Source: Saccharomonospora marina XMU15 (GTDB lineage Bacteria > Actinomycetota > Actinomycetes > Mycobacteriales > Pseudonocardiaceae). Taken from it: a stretch of 64,000 nt of DNA. The notes under the pieces are model-generated. The model ran no database searches. It saw only the letters and a list, made by a program, of their open reading frames with translations, and was not told where the DNA came from. The position numbers were made by a program, and so were the translations under genes. Location of the stretch: NCBI RefSeq assembly GCF_000244955.1, contig NZ_CM001439.1, positions 3,952,643 to 4,016,642 on the forward strand, in the 5' to 3' direction. This document shows positions 36,355 to 46,808 of the stretch, in pieces (the stretch's first letter is position 1; each line of letters starts with the position of its first letter).

Positions 36355-39300
36355 GGCCATGGAATCGGATAGGAGGTGATGACGGATCCGGTCTCATCGG
36401 TGACCACCCGGATTCCGCTAGTCGAGTTTCCTGCGAGGTCGGTACCGATGGTGCGACCGACACTGGTATCGAGCACGCGGGATGCTCCCTCCACTCGCCA
36501 CGTGCCCCCTCGCGCGACGGCGTCGTTGATCGCTCCTCGGATCTCAATATACCCCATGCCACGAGAGAATTTCGAAGCTGGTTTCGTTGTGAGCGAGTTG
36601 AACGAATGTCGGCGGAGGATGTGCTCCAAGCCATACTTCGAGTTGCCCAACGGAACCTGCACGCTCGCAGGTAGTGCACGTGCCCCGGCGTTTGCGGTGT
36701 TCGCCGTGTTGTTTACGGCTTTGCCGAGGTGTTTGCCGAGTGTGGTGAGGTTTCCGAGGATGGGGATCATGGCGGCGCAGGACGCAGCGGCGTTGAGGTT
36801 GTCGCCTTCGGCTCCGTACCAGGCACAGTTGGCGCCGTCGAAGAGCTCACCGAATCCGGGGACTTGGCCAGCCACGTCCAACGCGCCGTGACCCAGTTCA
36901 GCGACGCTCAGTTCGATGTCGTGGTCGACTGCGCAAGCGCCGTACTTGCGCATGCACCCTTCGTACGACGAAGGCGCAGTACCCGCCGCTGCGGTGCGTG
37001 TCGAGGAACCACTCGGCTCGCCGCTGTCGCCGTAGAAGTTGCTCCAGCTGGCGCGGTCCGTCATGCCGCAGTCGATGCCGTCGGGTCCGGTGCAACTGAT
37101 ATGCCCATCGATCTCGATGCGGGTGATGGGGTTGCCGCCCGCGAAGGCGTAGCGGTTGCCGGTGTAGGGGTCGGTGGCCAGGTTGAGGTCGGCCAGGGCG
37201 CTGGTGTAGGTGTCGCGGGTGAGGAAGCGGTTCAGGCCGGGGTTGTAGTCCCGAAACCCCATGTCGTAGCTACCGGAGTGGGGGTCCCAGCGTTTGCCGT
37301 TGAACCGGTAGACGTTGTAGGGCTCCCGGCCCGGGTTCTGCGCATCCGGCTTATCGATCCCGGTGAACGCTTCCTCGTCGTCCTTGCCGTAGGCGGTGTA
37401 GCCGTAGGTGGCCCGCGTGTCACCGGTCTCGGTGGTCAGCGTTTCGACGTCGGTGTGCGGGTTGAAGCCGTAGAACGAATCCTCGTCGACCTCGGGGCCG
37501 GTGCCGTCGGTGTCATGCTTCAGCTGCGACAGCCGCCCGCCCCAGGCGTCGTAGGCATACGACCGCTGAACCTGCCCAGAAATTTCTTCGGTGATAACCT
37601 TGTCCGACAGACCCAGATAGGCGAAGTCGGTCGTGTCCCCACCGCTGGTCTTCGAGGTGGTGCGGTCCAGCGGATCGTAGGTGTAGGTGCTCGTCTCGAT
37701 GCCGCCCGCATCGGTGCGCTTGTGATGCGTGGCGACCCGGTCGAACCCGTCGTAGACCCACGCCTCCAACATCTCCCCCACGGACTTGACACCGAACAGG
37801 CGCCCGTAGGGGTCGTAGTTGTAGGAGGCCGTCGCCCCGCCCGTGGTGACCGAGGTCAGCCGGTTACGGTCATAGGTGTAACTCGCCGTCGTACCGTCCA
37901 CGGTTTGCTCGATGATGTTGCCACCCGCATCGTGAACGTAGTCCTCGTCCTCCAACACCGCACCCGTGGCCGCGTCCTTCTTCGTCACATGCGCGATACG
38001 GTCCTGCGGGTCATAGGTGTACTCCCGCACCCGATCCAAATACGCGCTCGGATCATCCGCGTTCTGCACCTTGGAGGCATCGCGGGTGCGGTGCCCATTC
38101 GCGTTGTAGACCAGATCATGCCGGGCCACCAGGGTGGCGTCGGTCTTCTTCTCCACCTGCGAAGCCAGCGCCCCATCGCGATAATAGGTATAGTCCACCG
38201 CGTTGCCGTTGGCCTTGGTCTCCCGCAACACCTGCCCACGCGCCGTATAGGTATAGCCGGTGACCTTGGGAGACTGTCCGGTTTCGGTATTGGTCACCTT
38301 CGAAACCAGATCACGCGAGTTGTACTCGAACGCCGCAGTCTGGGAGTCATGATCCCGGGACAGCGGGTTGCCGTTGGCGTTGTAGGTGTAGCTGGTGGTG
38401 TTCCGCAGTGCGCCGGCGAGTTTTTCCTCGACCTTGGCCAGCTGGTTGAGGCCGTTGTAGGTCATGGCGTAGGCGTCGGCCTTCGCGCCGGAACTGTCGT
38501 CGGACAGGCTGGAGAGGTTGCCGTTGGCGTCGTAGCTGTAGCCGAAGGTCTTGGCCTCGGTGTCGGTGTCACCGGAGTTGTCGCGGACAAGCTTGACCGC
38601 GTCGGCTGCCACCAACCCGTCAGCGTTGTCCGAGAGGGTGACGCTTTGCCCGGCGCCACCGTTGAACTGCCAACTGCCGAGGCTGACCCACTGCCCGGCC
38701 TGCTGGGTCTGGTTGACCGTGACCGGATACTGCCCACCATCACCAGGTGAGACGGTGTACCTCGCGTTCGTGGCCTTCGCGGTGTCGGGGTACTTGACGA
38801 ACACCTCATAGCTACCCGCATCGGGCAGCACGAGGTTCCACCGGAACGTAGCGCCTCCGGTGCCGGCGGGCGCGGTGCGGTAGTTGTGGCCGTGGAAGCC
38901 GCCACCCGCGGTCGAGACGTCCCAGACACCGGTGGTGGTGACGTCTTGGGTGTCGGAATTATCGGCCAGCGCAACCCGCAACCCGACCGGCACACCATCA
39001 TCGGAGCGCGACTCAAGCTTGCCGTCGGGAAAATAACCCCAGGTCATCGTGCGCGAGGACGACCCGCCCGCCGAGGTCAGGGTGCGAGTGGTCTGCTGGC
39101 CGAGCGGGTTGTAGTCGTAGCTGGTAGCGATGCCCCACGGGTCGGTCGAGGAACGGATCCACCCGTTGTCGTAGTGCTCGTAGGTCGTGGTGTTGCGCAG
39201 CGACTGGCCCGCCGACGGCGGCGCGGAGACCTCGGTCAGGTTGCCCACCGCGTCATAGGCGTAGCGGATCACGTCCGCGGTGTTGTAACGCGCGTCGTCG

Positions 39301-42300
39301 GGATCGTAGGCGGAGTGCTTCTCGATGGGGCGGTTGAGCTTGTCGTAGACGGTGCGGGTGGCGAAATCGTCCGGGTCCGCGGGGGTGTCCACCCCGCGTG
39401 GGGTGATGACGCGGGTCTGGTTGCCCACCTGGTCATACTCGAACCGGGTGGTGCGGGCGATGACGCCGCCGCTGCCGTCGCCCTTGTGCGGCACCCGTAC
39501 TTCGGTGACCTTCGCCCGCTGGTCGTAGACGTAGGTGGTGGTGTTGTTCTCCGCGTCCGTCGTGGTCACGACGTTGCCGTCGAGGTCGTAGGACTGCTTC
39601 GTCACGTTCCCCCCGGCATCGGTGACCGAAACCTGCCGGTGGTTGGCGTCGTAGCCGTACTTGGTGGTGTAGTCGGCTGTGTCCGGAGTGGCGTTCTTGC
39701 GGGGGTCGACGACGGTCACCAGGTTGCCGACGTTGTCGTAGTCATAGGTGATGACGTCGCCTGCGGCGTTGGTGGCCCTGGTGAGCTGGTTGATCGCGTC
39801 GTAGGCGTAGCGGGTGACGTAGTCGTCCTGGTCGGTCGGGGTGAGCGTGCCCAGCGGCTGAGTCTCCGAGACCAGGTTGCCGACCTTGTCGTAGGCGAAC
39901 GTGGACTTGCGCTCCGGCCCGGTCGGCGTGTCCTTGGGTTCGGTGACCGTGGTGAGCTGGTCGGCGGCGTCGTAGGTGGCGGTGGTGACCGCACCGTTGG
40001 GGGCGGTCGACCGCGTGACATTGTCGTTCGCGTCATACACCGGCGCCGGGGTGGTGATCACCTCACCCGCCGCTGCGTCTTTGGGAGTAGTGGTCTCCAG
40101 CGGTCGGCCGAAGACGTCGTAGGTCATGGTGGTGGTGGCGCCCGCGGCGTTGGTGGCTTCGGTGACCTGGCCGCGCTCGTCGTAGACCACAGTGGACGTT
40201 TCGTCGAGTGCGTTGGTGGTGCTTCGGGGGTAGCCGGCGGGGTGGTAGTCGCCGTAGGTGGTGGTGTTGCCGTTCGCGTCGGTGGCGGTGAGCAGCTGGC
40301 CATACTGGTCGTAGCCGTAGCTGGTCTGGTAGTCATCGCCCACGCCGGTAGTGGCCACGCCTTTGGGGTCGGTGACCGTGGTGAGGTTGCCGTTGCCGTC
40401 GTAGCCGAACTCCCAGCGGTGCCCTTCCGGGGTGACCTTCGCGGTCAACTCGGCCGTGTGGCCAGCCAGACCGGTCTGATACTCCAGCGTGGTCGCAGGT
40501 GTGTTGTTGGCGACGGCTTCGGCATCACGGATCGAGGTGGGGTAACCGGTCTTGGGGTCGTAGGTCCACGTCGAGACGGCACCGTTCGCTTCGGTGAGCG
40601 AGACGACGTTGTTGTCGGCGTCCCAGCCCAGCTGGGTGGTTTCGTTCCTGGCGTTGGTGGTGCGGATCGGCCTGCCGTAGCCGTCCATGCGGTAGCTGGT
40701 GGCGTGCCCTTCGGCGTCGGTGACAGTGGATTCCATCTCCGAGCCGGTGGAACCGTCCGGGTCGGTGTAGGCGAAGTCAGTGGCGTCACCGAGCCGGTCG
40801 GTCAGGGTTTGTGCCTTCCACTTGTCCAACGGATCGACCGGCGCCTCGTAGTAGGCCAGGTCCGTGGTGTTGCCGCGCGGGTCGGTGACGGCCACGAGTT
40901 TGACGTTCTTGTTGCCCTGGGTGGCGTCGTAGCCGAAACCGAATGTCTTGGCCTTCGCGGTGCCCGCGCCGTCCACGATCTCGGTGAGCAGGCCTTTGTC
41001 GTCGTAGCCGAAGGTGAGTGTGCGGCCGGAAATGTCGGTGATGGACTGCACCATGTCCAGCAGGTGCGGGTTGTTGGTCTCGCCCTTCTCCCAGTAGTCC
41101 AGCCGCAGAGTCTTGCGCCCGGTGGGGTCGGTGACGTAGGCGAGGAACTTGCGCGGCTGGTTGTGGGACTTGCGCTCGGTGTAGGTGAAGGTCTGGGTGT
41201 TGCCGTTGCGGTCCACCACCGCGGACAGCCAGCCCTGCTCGTCGAAGAAGAACTGGGTGCGATCCGGGCGGGTCAGCGACCAGCGGCGGGCGGCATCGTT
41301 GCCTTCGTGGCGCCGCACGTACAGGTGCACCCCCGCGGGCGGATCGTAGGTCCACACCGCGGGATCGGTGGAGCCGTGCTTGTCGAGGGTGAACACATGC
41401 GAGGTGCCGTCCCCGTCGGGCACGGTGATCCGGGTGGGGTAGTCCTGCCCCCGGGGATGCAACTCCAGCGAGGTGCCCAAGCGCGCCAGCCCGGAGGCGG
41501 CCAGCGACCACCCGTAGCCCATGGAGGTGGCCGAGGTGTCCATGCTGTTGTAGGTCAGCCGCACGAACGTCGACAGCCCGCGACCGGGGTTGGACAGCGC
41601 GTCGTAGGAGAACACGGTGTTGCCCGCGTACTGGTTGACCAGCACGTTCGACCCGGCGCCGGTAGCCGTGCCCGCGTAGGAGTAGAACTTCTCCAGACCC
41701 AACTGGTCACTGGTGGGGTCCTCCACCGTGACGTTCTGCTCCAGGGGCGGGATGCCCGCCGTGTCCGACAGCCACGTGCCGCCCGCGGTGTCACGCAGAT
41801 CCCAGGCCAGCACGAACTGTTCGCGCTTGTTGCCCGCATCGCTCTGAATGGGGGTTTTCACCTTCGCCTGCACGGTGACGGTGCCCTGCGGCGGCACATC
41901 CGCGGGCAACGCGGTCTCCAGCCGGTTCCCGCCGGTGGTGGCATCGGTGCCGTCGGGCAGGCTCCACCGGTAGGACAGCGCGCGATCCGTCGCCGACCAG
42001 GTCGTGCTCGTGGTGTTGGTCAGCGTCACCGGGATCGTGTACTCATCGCCGGGGATCATCCGCATCGAAGGGGTGTCCGGGGCGTGGTAAGTGCCGGGCG
42101 CGGTTGGCTCGGTGTAGGTGACCACCAGGTTGGGCCGCAGCTGCGGCTCGGCGGCCTCGTCGGAGAGGAACAGGGTGCGTTGGGTGTCGATCGTGTCGTT
42201 CAGCCGCGCGATCAGACCGTGGTTGCTGGCCGGGTCGGACACCCACCCCTGCACCGCGTCCGAGACATCCCACCAGTTCCAGCGAGGATCGTTGCTGATC

Positions 42301-44498
42301 GTGTCGATCTGGTCGGACAAGGCGCCGTAATCGCCTCCGCCGCTGGACCATGCCGTGCCCGCCGAGGCCTGGTTCCAACTCGCCTCGTCTTCCACGAACG
42401 ACCGCGTCAGCGGGTGCACGTTGACGCGCGCCCCCGAGCCGTAGGAATAGAACCCCCACAGCCCGAACTCGGCGGACTCCACCTGCGCGTTCGCCGGGAT
42501 ACCGGACAGGTCCGGGAAGCGGATCACCGAGCGGGTGGTGCCGTAGGTGGAGCTGTTGATCCCCACCGACAGCCACGGCTGCCCACCCAGACTGTTGAGG
42601 TTGGTGTTCGGCTGCGCCGACGACAGCGTGGTCGCGTCCGCTCCGCCGTGGAAGATCCGGGTGGTGCGCCCGGCCTTCGGTAGCCTGGCCACCTGCGTCG
42701 GCCCGGGAATCAGCTGGCCGTCCCGTGTCTTGGCCGCCACCATGTAGTAATACGCGTTGCCGAACGGATCCGGCGAGTCCGCCGGTGTCGGCTCAGCCGT
42801 GGTGTCGGTGAACGAGGTGACACCCGGTGCCAGCGGTGCGATCAGCGTCGACGCCGACGGCGTGAACGTCTGGTACACGCTGCGGTGCACCTGATACTCC
42901 ACCACATCATCGGCCGGGTCCTCCGGATCGGCATCGGCATACGGCTGCCACCCCAGCTCCGCACCGGTGGCATGGATCGTGGTCGGATACGCCAAGTCCA
43001 CGCTCGGGCGCCCGTAGGTCAGCACCAGCTTCGGACGGTTGGCCACCTCGCCGTTGTAGGCGTACTCGGCCGCCTGATAGATCGCCCCGCCGCGGCCCAG
43101 CGTCTCGTCCACCGGCTTGAGCATGACGCCGTGATTCGCCGCCGAACCCGACACCCACGACTGCACGATGTTGCGCACATCGAACTCGTGCCACACATTC
43201 GCCGTGTTCGCCTGCTTGACCTGAGTGGACAGACCCGCCTCGGCGAACGCACTATGAACACTGTTCCAGGTAGCGGTGTCCTCACTCCAAGCCTGCGTGA
43301 CGCGCCGCGCCTCGATCTCCACATCGTTGGCGCCGGTGTGCAACTCGTTGTCGTAATACACCCGCAGCCGCGCCGAATCCAACGCCGTGCCCGCAGCCAC
43401 CATCGAGGTGTCGAACTTGACCAGACTCCGCGCCACGCCCCACGGATCCGTACCCACCGACAACCGGTAACTCGACCCGTCGTTGCGGTCCGGAGTGTCC
43501 GACCAGATCTGCACATCCTCACCCGTGGTCGGGGTGGGCTCCACCTTGATCGTCGGATCGATCACCACCGGATACCGTCGCTGCGGCGCCCGCAACCACT
43601 GCCCATCCGCGGACAACGTGACCGTGAACTCGGAGCCCCGCTGCTCCACCGTCTGCTTCACCCGGCGACTGAAAGCCCTGCCGTACGGCGACTTGTCCTT
43701 GCTGACCTGGTCGTACATGAACGGCGCAGGCATCACCAATACCGGCGGACCATCCCCCGCCCCGCCCACGGGGAAGAAGCCGATGGCCCCATCCGGCAAT
43801 TCCCGAGCCGTCACCCCACCCAGCCGCAACGAGAACCGGAACACCGCCTCCGAAGGCGGCTCAGCCAGCACGATCTTTTCCTTCAACCCCTCACCGGTCA
43901 CCTCATACACCACATCCGCGCCGGGAATCGCGCCCCGATACGTGACCGTGTTCCCCTTTACCGCAGGCTCCACCACCCGCCTGTCCCCCGCCAAACCCAC
44001 GGTGATGCTCTTGCGGCCGTGCTCGAACCGCACCAGATTGTCCGACGAAGCGCCGAACCGCGACCGAAATGTGTTGGTGTCATTGAAAAAGCGGTAGCCC
44101 TGTGGCCCGCCCTTACGCACCGTCGTGTCGATCCCTCGCCATTTCCCCTGCGCATCACGGAAATGCCGCGGCACCGGCGACACCTCGACCTGCGTGCGCC
44201 CGTCCGACAGCGCGAAAACCTTCGCGGTCGCCGAGCGCCTGTCAACCAGCTCCCGCACCCGGCGCGGTGGCTCCGCTCGCCTCGGCGGCGCCACCGCCCC
44301 GGCCGCGAGCCGCGGCCCCGCCACCGCCTCCTGCGGTGACAGCCAATCCACCACCGACTCCCACAGCCGGCCCAAACCAAGAGAAACGCCACCACCAGCA
44401 GCGGTCACCGGCGGCCCTACCGGCAGACCCACCAAGACCAGCACCGCTGAAACGAAGACGATCACGGCGCGCGACAACACATTCCGCCGACGACGCAT
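36351..44498 (-). CDS. full-length secreted Rhs/YD-repeat polymorphic toxin
   Basis: 2715 aa from ATG 44498 (MRRRRNVLSRAVIVFV, a Sec signal peptide, with GAGGGG upstream). Layout by approximate residue: two DNRLRE-type beta modules (328-494, WNSVHSAF; 611-796, WNQASAGTAW), an Ig-like NEW3-type segment (804-926), the Rhs/YD-repeat shell from about 933 (many GxxxxYxYDxxG units), an inserted golvesin-C-like beta domain (1840-1985), then more YD repeats to GGNPITRIEIDGH at about 2465. Next comes a pretoxin (to about 2605) shared with the tip at 17951, and a 110-residue tip with YGLEHILRRHSF, SKFSRGMGYIEIRGAIND and SVITSYPIP, suggestive of a BECR/EndoU-like RNase. The Rhs shell would encapsulate the tip. 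No dedicated secretion system lies nearby, so Sec export with surface display is likely. Confidence 0.93.
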   Translation of the reverse strand: MRRRRNVLSRAVIVFVSAVLVLVGLPVGPPVTAAGGGVSLGLGRLWESVVDWLSPQEAVAGPRLAAGAVAPPRRAEPPRRVRELVDRRSATAKVFALSDGRTQVEVSPVPRHFRDAQGKWRGIDTTVRKGGPQGYRFFNDTNTFRSRFGASSDNLVRFEHGRKSITVGLAGDRRVVEPAVKGNTVTYRGAIPGADVVYEVTGEGLKEKIVLAEPPSEAVFRFSLRLGGVTARELPDGAIGFFPVGGAGDGPPVLVMPAPFMYDQVSKDKSPYGRAFSRRVKQTVEQRGSEFTVTLSADGQWLRAPQRRYPVVIDPTIKVEPTPTTGEDVQIWSDTPDRNDGSSYRLSVGTDPWGVARSLVKFDTSMVAAGTALDSARLRVYYDNELHTGANDVEIEARRVTQAWSEDTATWNSVHSAFAEAGLSTQVKQANTANVWHEFDVRNIVQSWVSGSAANHGVMLKPVDETLGRGGAIYQAAEYAYNGEVANRPKLVLTYGRPSVDLAYPTTIHATGAELGWQPYADADPEDPADDVVEYQVHRSVYQTFTPSASTLIAPLAPGVTSFTDTTAEPTPADSPDPFGNAYYYMVAAKTRDGQLIPGPTQVARLPKAGRTTRIFHGGADATTLSSAQPNTNLNSLGGQPWLSVGINSSTYGTTRSVIRFPDLSGIPANAQVESAEFGLWGFYSYGSGARVNVHPLTRSFVEDEASWNQASAGTAWSSGGGDYGALSDQIDTISNDPRWNWWDVSDAVQGWVSDPASNHGLIARLNDTIDTQRTLFLSDEAAEPQLRPNLVVTYTEPTAPGTYHAPDTPSMRMIPGDEYTIPVTLTNTTSTTWSATDRALSYRWSLPDGTDATTGGNRLETALPADVPPQGTVTVQAKVKTPIQSDAGNKREQFVLAWDLRDTAGGTWLSDTAGIPPLEQNVTVEDPTSDQLGLEKFYSYAGTATGAGSNVLVNQYAGNTVFSYDALSNPGRGLSTFVRLTYNSMDTSATSMGYGWSLAASGLARLGTSLELHPRGQDYPTRITVPDGDGTSHVFTLDKHGSTDPAVWTYDPPAGVHLYVRRHEGNDAARRWSLTRPDRTQFFFDEQGWLSAVVDRNGNTQTFTYTERKSHNQPRKFLAYVTDPTGRKTLRLDYWEKGETNNPHLLDMVQSITDISGRTLTFGYDDKGLLTEIVDGAGTAKAKTFGFGYDATQGNKNVKLVAVTDPRGNTTDLAYYEAPVDPLDKWKAQTLTDRLGDATDFAYTDPDGSTGSEMESTVTDAEGHATSYRMDGYGRPIRTTNARNETTQLGWDADNNVVSLTEANGAVSTWTYDPKTGYPTSIRDAEAVANNTPATTLEYQTGLAGHTAELTAKVTPEGHRWEFGYDGNGNLTTVTDPKGVATTGVGDDYQTSYGYDQYGQLLTATDANGNTTTYGDYHPAGYPRSTTNALDETSTVVYDERGQVTEATNAAGATTTMTYDVFGRPLETTTPKDAAAGEVITTPAPVYDANDNVTRSTAPNGAVTTATYDAADQLTTVTEPKDTPTGPERKSTFAYDKVGNLVSETQPLGTLTPTDQDDYVTRYAYDAINQLTRATNAAGDVITYDYDNVGNLVTVVDPRKNATPDTADYTTKYGYDANHRQVSVTDAGGNVTKQSYDLDGNVVTTTDAENNTTTYVYDQRAKVTEVRVPHKGDGSGGVIARTTRFEYDQVGNQTRVITPRGVDTPADPDDFATRTVYDKLNRPIEKHSAYDPDDARYNTADVIRYAYDAVGNLTEVSAPPSAGQSLRNTTTYEHYDNGWIRSSTDPWGIATSYDYNPLGQQTTRTLTSAGGSSSRTMTWGYFPDGKLESRSDDGVPVGLRVALADNSDTQDVTTTGVWDVSTAGGGFHGHNYRTAPAGTGGATFRWNLVLPDAGSYEVFVKYPDTAKATNARYTVSPGDGGQYPVTVNQTQQAGQWVSLGSWQFNGGAGQSVTLSDNADGLVAADAVKLVRDNSGDTDTEAKTFGYSYDANGNLSSLSDDSSGAKADAYAMTYNGLNQLAKVEEKLAGALRNTTSYTYNANGNPLSRDHDSQTAAFEYNSRDLVSKVTNTETGQSPKVTGYTYTARGQVLRETKANGNAVDYTYYRDGALASQVEKKTDATLVARHDLVYNANGHRTRDASKVQNADDPSAYLDRVREYTYDPQDRIAHVTKKDAATGAVLEDEDYVHDAGGNIIEQTVDGTTASYTYDRNRLTSVTTGGATASYNYDPYGRLFGVKSVGEMLEAWVYDGFDRVATHHKRTDAGGIETSTYTYDPLDRTTSKTSGGDTTDFAYLGLSDKVITEEISGQVQRSYAYDAWGGRLSQLKHDTDGTGPEVDEDSFYGFNPHTDVETLTTETGDTRATYGYTAYGKDDEEAFTGIDKPDAQNPGREPYNVYRFNGKRWDPHSGSYDMGFRDYNPGLNRFLTRDTYTSALADLNLATDPYTGNRYAFAGGNPITRIEIDGHISCTGPDGIDCGMTDRASWSNFYGDSGEPSGSSTRTAAAGTAPSSYEGCMRKYGACAVDHDIELSVAELGHGALDVAGQVPGFGELFDGANCAWYGAEGDNLNAAASCAAMIPILGNLTTLGKHLGKAVNNTANTANAGARALPASVQVPLGNSKYGLEHILRRHSFNSLTTKPASKFSRGMGYIEIRGAINDAVARGGTWRVEGASRVLDTSVGRTIGTDLAGNSTSGIRVVTDETGSVITSYPIPWP

Positions 44499-44949
44499 GG
44501 CAGCAATCCCCTCAGCCCAGGAACCACCGGCATCGACATCGCCGGAGCACACTCACCCCATCACGCACAGCGACCCACCGAAATAGACCGACAAGACCCA
44601 AAACCGGCGAACCCGATAGGCCGCACAGACCTTGCGAAACGGGAGAACACCGCGCAAAATGCCGCCACACCAACAGCTCAGACACCACAAAGCAGACAGT
44701 CACGAAGCCCCACTCACGACACAACCGGCCGAGTGAATCAACGACCACCACACATCCACCAAGACACCCACAGTAGAGCCGCCCAACGCCGCCGCTCGAC
44801 CATTGAGTTCCTCCGCAAAGGCGGGGCTGCGAGCCACCGAGGAAGTGCTCGTTCGAGCTGTGGCGATGCGGCGCCGCCGGTGCTTCGTGGCTCTGGCGCG
44901 GGCCTGAACGAGCCCTCGACAGCTGACTAGAACGTGTTACAGTTCGCGC
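44499..44949. other. divergent intergenic region between the Rhs gene and an SDR gene
   Basis: About 450 bases with no convincing gene on either strand. It should contain the promoter of the Rhs gene (minus) and of the SDR operon (plus). Base composition is less G/C-rich around 44580-44760 than in the flanking genes. No operator repeats recognised. Confidence 0.5.
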
Positions 44950-45741
44950 ATGATCCTCGACCGTTTCCGGCTGACCGGCAAGGTCGCCGTGGTGACCGGA
45001 GCGGGGCGCGGCATCGGCGCCGCCACCGCGCTCGCACTCGCGCAGGCAGGTGCCGACGTGGTGATCTCCTCGCGCACCACCGAGCAACTCGAAGCCGTCG
45101 CCGCGAAGGTGGCCGACACCGGACGCAAGGCGCACGCGGTGCCCGCCGATCTCGCCGACCCGGCCAACGCCGCCGCACTCGCCGACGCCGCCGTCGAGAC
45201 GTTCGGGCGGCTGGACATCGTCGTCAACAACGTCGGCGGCACGTTCCCCAGCCCGCTGCTGGACACCACACCGGACTTCCTCGAGGAAGCATTCCGGTTC
45301 AACGTGTCCACCGCACACGCCCTCACCCGCGCGGCCGTGCCCGCGCTGCTGGCGGCGGGCGGGGGTTCGGTGGTCAACATCTCGTCGGTGATGGGCCGCG
45401 TCGCCGGTCGGGGATTCCTCGCCTACGGCACAGCCAAGGCCGCACTGGCCCACTACACCAGGCTCGCGGCCGCCGACCTCGCCCCGAAGGTGCGGGTGAA
45501 CTCCGTCGCCGTCGGCTCCGTGGCCACCTCCGCGCTCGAGGTGGTGGTCAACAACCCCGAACTGCGGGAGCGGATGGAGTCCGCGACCCCGCTGCGGCGC
45601 ATCGGCGAACCGGAGGACATCGCCGCCGCCATCGTCTACCTCACCTCCCCCGCGGGCGGCTACGTCACCGGCAAGGTGCTCGAAGTGGACGGTGGACAGC
45701 AGGTGCCCAACCTCGAACTCGGCCTGCCGGACCTGACATGA
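44950..45741 (+). CDS. short-chain dehydrogenase/reductase (classical SDR)
   Basis: 263 aa from ATG 44950. Cofactor motif GAGRGIG at 17-23, NNVG at 93-96, catalytic Ser145/146, Tyr159 and Lys163 (AYGTAKAA). The C-terminal [16 protein letters not shown] is typical of FabG-like SDRs. Its stop overlaps the start of the next gene as ATGA, so the two form an operon. Substrate unknown; the partner reductase suggests a small catabolic or lipid-modifying pathway. Confidence 0.88.
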   Translation: MILDRFRLTGKVAVVTGAGRGIGAATALALAQAGADVVISSRTTEQLEAVAAKVADTGRKAHAVPADLADPANAAALADAAVETFGRLDIVVNNVGGTFPSPLLDTTPDFLEEAFRFNVSTAHALTRAAVPALLAAGGGSVVNISSVMGRVAGRGFLAYGTAKAALAHYTRLAAADLAPKVRVNSVAVGSVATSALEVVVNNPELRERMESATPLRRIGEPEDIAAAIVYLTSPAGGYVTGKVLEVDGGQQVPNLELGLPDLT

Positions 45742-46808
45742 CCTACCGAGTCGTGCAATGGAGCACCGGCAACGTCGGCCGCAACGCCATCGCCGGGATC
45801 GCCGCGCGCCCCGACCTCGAACTGGCAGGAGTGTGGGTCAGCGACCCGCACAAGGTCGGCGTGGACGCGGGAGAGCTCGCCGGACTCGGCCGCGAACTCG
45901 GGGTGCGCGCGGGCGGCGACGCCGACGAGTTGCTCGCGCTGCGGCCCGACTGCGTCGTCTACACGGCCATGGCCGACGACCGCATCACCGAGGCGATCGA
46001 CGACCTGTGCCGCATCCTGCGAGCGGGCGTCAACGTCGTTTCCAGCAGCCCCGTCTTCCTGCAGTACCCGCACCAGGTGGTGCCCGAGGAGATGATCGAG
46101 CCGATCCGGCAGGCGGCACGCGAAGGCGAAGCGTCGCTGTGGGTCAACGGCGTGGACCCCGGTTTCGCCAACGACTGGTTGCCGCTGGTGCTCACCGGTG
46201 TCTGCGAACGCATCGACGAAGTGCGCTGCCTGGAGATTCTCGACTACGCCACCTACGACAACCGCAAGGTCGTCTTCGACATCATGGGCTTCGGCTCGCC
46301 ACTGGAGCAGGTTCCGATGCTGCTGCAGCCGGGTGTGCTGACCCTCGCCTGGGGCAGCGTGGTACGCCAACTGGCCGCGGGACTCGGGGTGGAACTGGAC
46401 GCGATCGAGGAAAGCCACGAGCGGCTGGCCGCACCGGAGACGTTCGACATCTCCTGCGGCACCGTCGAGCGCGGCACGGCCGCCGCACTTCGCTTCGAGG
46501 TCCGCGGTATGCGTAACGGGCGAAGTGTGTGCGTGCTGGAGCACGTCACGCGGCTGCGTCCCGACCTGGGCCAGGACTGGCCGCAACCCGCGGGCGCGGG
46601 CTGCTACCGGGTGGAGGTCACCGGCGAACCCAACTACACCCTGGACCTGCGCCTGCTCGGCAGCGACGGCGACCACAACACCGCAGGGCTGAAGGCCACC
46701 GCGATGCGCCTGGTGAACGCGGTCCCCGCGGTCGTGCGGGCACCGGCGGGCCTACTTACCGCGCTCGACCTGCCCCTTGTCACCGGCCGCGGCCTCGTCA
46801 CCGGCTGA
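45738..46808 (+). CDS. NAD(P)H-dependent dehydrogenase of the DAPDH/dihydrodipicolinate-reductase-like family
   Basis: 356 aa from ATG 45738. N-terminal Rossmann fold [20 protein letters not shown] with the TGNVG motif used by 2,4-diaminopentanoate dehydrogenase-like proteins; later [16 protein letters not shown] and [19 protein letters not shown], which recur in actinobacterial members annotated as dihydrodipicolinate reductase-like. Reaction unknown. Translationally coupled to the SDR. The 3-prime end overlaps the convergent lgt gene by 57 bases. Confidence 0.8.
   Translation: MTYRVVQWSTGNVGRNAIAGIAARPDLELAGVWVSDPHKVGVDAGELAGLGRELGVRAGGDADELLALRPDCVVYTAMADDRITEAIDDLCRILRAGVNVVSSSPVFLQYPHQVVPEEMIEPIRQAAREGEASLWVNGVDPGFANDWLPLVLTGVCERIDEVRCLEILDYATYDNRKVVFDIMGFGSPLEQVPMLLQPGVLTLAWGSVVRQLAAGLGVELDAIEESHERLAAPETFDISCGTVERGTAAALRFEVRGMRNGRSVCVLEHVTRLRPDLGQDWPQPAGAGCYRVEVTGEPNYTLDLRLLGSDGDHNTAGLKATAMRLVNAVPAVVRAPAGLLTALDLPLVTGRGLVTG

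Noticed and set aside
38886-42683. A 1265-codon open frame on the plus strand opposite the Rhs gene, and similar long antisense frames (10093-12177, 55168-56781, 62414-63964).
   Set aside because: These are mirror frames of GC-rich coding sequence. They have low-complexity Arg/Gly/Val-rich translations, no ribosome-binding site and no family similarity, while the opposite strand carries clear conserved proteins.
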